Origin: Salvator merianae
Lineage: Eukaryota; Chordata; Lepidosauria; Squamata; Teiidae
Reading direction: 5' to 3'
NCBI GenBank assembly: GCA_003586115.2
Contig: QVOM02000073.1
Location: 32,976,468-33,040,467, forward strand
Length of the DNA: 64,000 nucleotides
Of this stretch, positions 61,529 to 64,000 are shown in pieces. The notes under the pieces are model-generated. The model was given only the letters and a program-made list of their open reading frames with translations, did no database searches and had not been told where the DNA came from. Numbering within the stretch: the first letter of the stretch is position 1; each line of letters opens with the position of its first letter. Position numbers and translations under genes: made by a program.

Positions 61529-63439
61529 TCAGTGTCTGTTTCAGTTTCAGCTCTATGTAAAAAATTGATTGCTAAAATCTTTTCGTGGTAGCCAAATTTT
61601 CAGTGCCTCTTTACTATTCTTTTATAACTTGCCAGAATAATTTTTACGGTGTTGATGTAATTTCACTGTCAAAGGCCTCTTTGAATAAGTAGAATCTTCT
61701 GTCAGTGGGCAAAAACTGAAGCAGCCTTTGCAGTTTCCCTTCCATACATCACTTCCCTTGTTTCTCCAGATCAGAAGAGAGGGGGGAATTGCCTTGAAAC
61801 CTGTCTCCTGGAGGGAGACTTCATCCACTTCCTTGATATGGGGTACTCCTACTGCACTCCTGTGGGTGGGGGACAAATATGACCATCCCCATCAGGACTG
61901 CAAGCAACCCCAAGATGCAGAATCATCTCTCAGAAGTACCCTGCATGCAAGGCATGAAAAAAAAACCCTCCAAGGGTGGACGGATGGTGGGCACAGAGTC
62001 AGCTTACCAGGGTTGGCTTCTGCCTGGTGTGATTGAGCACCAGCCTGAAAATGGCCAGCTTCCAGGGTCATTTCCAGTCTGGCACTAAACTGCATTGTCT
62101 GAAAACCGAAAAGCTGTAGACATTCCATTCTGCAGTTTTGAAGCCTCAGCAGCTGGGAGATACCGCCCATGTAAACAATATACCTCCTGCCCTGGTGGAG
62201 GATTGAAGCATCCTAACACAAAGAGATCGAGAGGCAGACAAAGAGACTTTCTTACGTAGGGGGATGCTAACAGGATACAACTCATCTGTTTTTGGTACTA
62301 ATTAACTGCTGGGTGACTAGTTTTGTTTAAGGATAGAACAAGAGCAAAAAAAGACAAGGCTTCTGGTGCTGCATGTGAAGTCGCCTGTGTATATGAGAGA
62401 AGCACTGGTTTTTAACTTAGCAGAGGCTCTCTGTAGTAATGATTGAAATCCTTGCTTCTTGAAATGTTATGCTCTCTGCTTAATCACAATTTTTTTCAGA
62501 TCATGTCCACATAGGAACAGCAGTTTACACACTTGCACAGTTTGAATGTTATCAAGCAAAGGACTTTTCAGGAAACAGATTTTCTTTAAGAACCTGAGGC
62601 AGTCTTTGCTGTGATATGCTAACTTGTTAGTGGTTTGGTGATGGAAAAATAACCCTCTTTAGAGCACAGCAACTGTTGCACAGCTTTTGACATGAGTCCT
62701 AAATTGCTTGTTTCCCATTTCTTTTCTGTCAGTCATTACTAAAAACTATTGTTTCATTGGTATGGGTTTACCCAGTGTGCAGCTTTCCCAATTACTGCAG
62801 TCTGCCTATTTATTATGAAAAAGGAAATTAGTTTATTTTTGGCTCATGTCACTTTTATATATGGTATATGCATCCTTAAACCTATTTCCCTCCCATTTCA
62901 TCTCTACTTAATTGGTGGGTTTATTCAACTATTAGCATGAACCTGCAATTTAAAATACATTTCTTAATGCATTTTCTATCAAGTGTAGATTTCTAAGAAA
63001 TGTCTTTTTCAAAAGACATTTCCTAAAATATATGGCTTTGACCTGTAAGTTTATAGACAGCTGAATTCCAAAGTGCACATTTGTTTGGATAGTTTGGGTT
63101 TTAAAGATCAAACAAATCGAGAAGTCTAATAACTATCAAGCTGTTTATCTAGAAATAATGTAGGGATGGATTACAAAGCAGCTTTATGCATTAGTTTCTT
63201 TGTCAAGCACAAATACTAGAGCATTTTAAAATGTATGCCTATTAATAAAACCACAGCTACACACACACTATGTTTAAAACAATAACCCTTTTACTCTAGA
63301 ACATTAGAAATTGCACCAGTGATAAGTTTAGGTTTGTATTTGGTGCTCCGTAAAATTGCTTAATGTGGCTGATTTCAATCAGGAAGCTGTCTCATGGGGC
63401 TTTGGGTTCAAATTGTTCCAGTTTGCATATAATTCCAAT
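61529..63439. other. Unannotated non-coding DNA
   Basis: The GC-richer part at 61720-62280 has 84-102 residue frames on both strands with no motif. The rest is AT-rich. Confidence 0.45.
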
Positions 63440-64000
63440 CACCATGCCTCAGAAAGGATATTGTGGAACAGAAAAAGGTGTGGAAAAGGACAACCAGAAT
63501 GATCAAGGGGCTGGAACACGTTCCTTATGAGATCAAGCAGCAATGTTTAGGCCTCTTCAGTGTTGAAACATGGCATTTAAGAGGTGACCTGACTGAAGTA
63601 TATAAAATCATGCACAGAATGGAAAAGGTGCGTAGAGAAAAATTAGTTTCTCTATCATACACCACTAGGACCAGGGGGCATTCTAGGAAGCTGATGGGCA
63701 GAAGAGTTAGGACTGACAAGGGGAAGTATTTTTTCATCTAGAGGGTCATCAGTTTATGGAATTTACTACCAAAAGAGGTGGTGGCAACACCTACACTTAT
63801 AAAGATAATAGTTACAGATTACAGCCAGAAAAAGACCAATGCCTTGTTATCTAAGAATAACTGCCGAGAAGGTAACATTCCAAATAGACATCTATAAGAA
63901 GGGCGACAAGATCCAACACACCATCAGTTGTTTTTGACTCTTCCAGAAGTCAAATCCTCTGAAGATGCATGTCGTAGCTATATCTGAAAGCTTTGGTTCT
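63440..64000 (+). mobile_element. CR1/L3-like LINE fragment, C-terminal coding part and 3' region
   Basis: The plus frame at 63463-63741 reads RTTRMIKGLEHVPYE, then LGLFSVETWHLRGDLTEVYK, then TRTRGHSRKLMGRR. This is the conserved C-terminal segment of a widespread vertebrate non-LTR element. After the stop, TTTATGGAATTTACTACCAA resembles the WNLLPKE end block. The nucleotide sequence is the reverse complement of 48.5-49.05 kb. It continues to or past the window edge. Confidence 0.75.

Overview
The window looks like vertebrate intron and intergenic DNA, most probably from a squamate reptile (lizard or snake). The grounds are one vertebrate protein-coding exon, no dense or operonic coding, and a repeat load of L2-like and CR1/L3-like LINE pieces, tRNA-derived SINEs carrying tRNA A-box and B-box motifs, and many short non-autonomous DNA transposons. 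The species call is inference from repeat character and was not tested by a search.

The only convincing host gene part is a large minus-strand exon at 43324-44678. It encodes the N-terminal and central parts of an INSYN2B-like (FAM196B) inhibitory synapse protein and ends at a splice donor. In mammals INSYN2B lies antisense within an intron of DOCK2. If that arrangement holds here, most or all of the window is DOCK2 intron with DOCK2 on the plus strand. I did not recognise a DOCK2 exon or the last INSYN2B exon.

Layout: 1-1.6 kb unannotated; 1.6-3.3 kb an L2-like LINE broken by a nested LINE tail, a hairpin MITE and a GATA array; 3.7-4.8 kb MITEs; 8.9-9.5 kb a MITE with an internal 122-bp duplication, then a SINE; 11-13.4 kb a SINE, L2-like ends and a MITE; 15.7-18.6 kb an L2-like tail and DNA transposons; 19.6-19.8 kb a G-rich tract; 22.8-25.3 kb DNA transposons; 26.5-26.9 kb pyrimidine-rich and AGATCT repeats; 28.2-28.8 kb a MITE; 33.6-35.8 kb a SINE and DNA transposons; 37.4-39.3 kb two L2-like LINE pieces in opposite orientation plus a SINE; 41.4-41.8 kb a MITE; 43.3-44.7 kb the INSYN2B exon; 46.3-47.2 kb a hairpin and a MITE; 48.5-49.4 kb a CR1/L3-like LINE; 50.8-53.4 kb an exact 47-bp repeat pair enclosing a CpG-rich MITE and an L1-like ORF1 relic; 54.0-54.3 kb a hAT element with a perfect 8-bp target duplication; 58.3-60.1 kb an L2-like LINE split by a hAT element; 61.1-61.5 kb a MITE; 63.4-64 kb a CR1/L3-like LINE.

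The best unusual signals are a MITE group with GGGCC-TTTCTGCAC-type ends represented about thirteen times, the CpG-rich copy at 50.9 kb with an internal coding-like heptad repeat, the exact 47-bp repeat pair, and tetranucleotide arrays at the 3' ends of L2-like LINEs. No convincing new multi-gene system was found.
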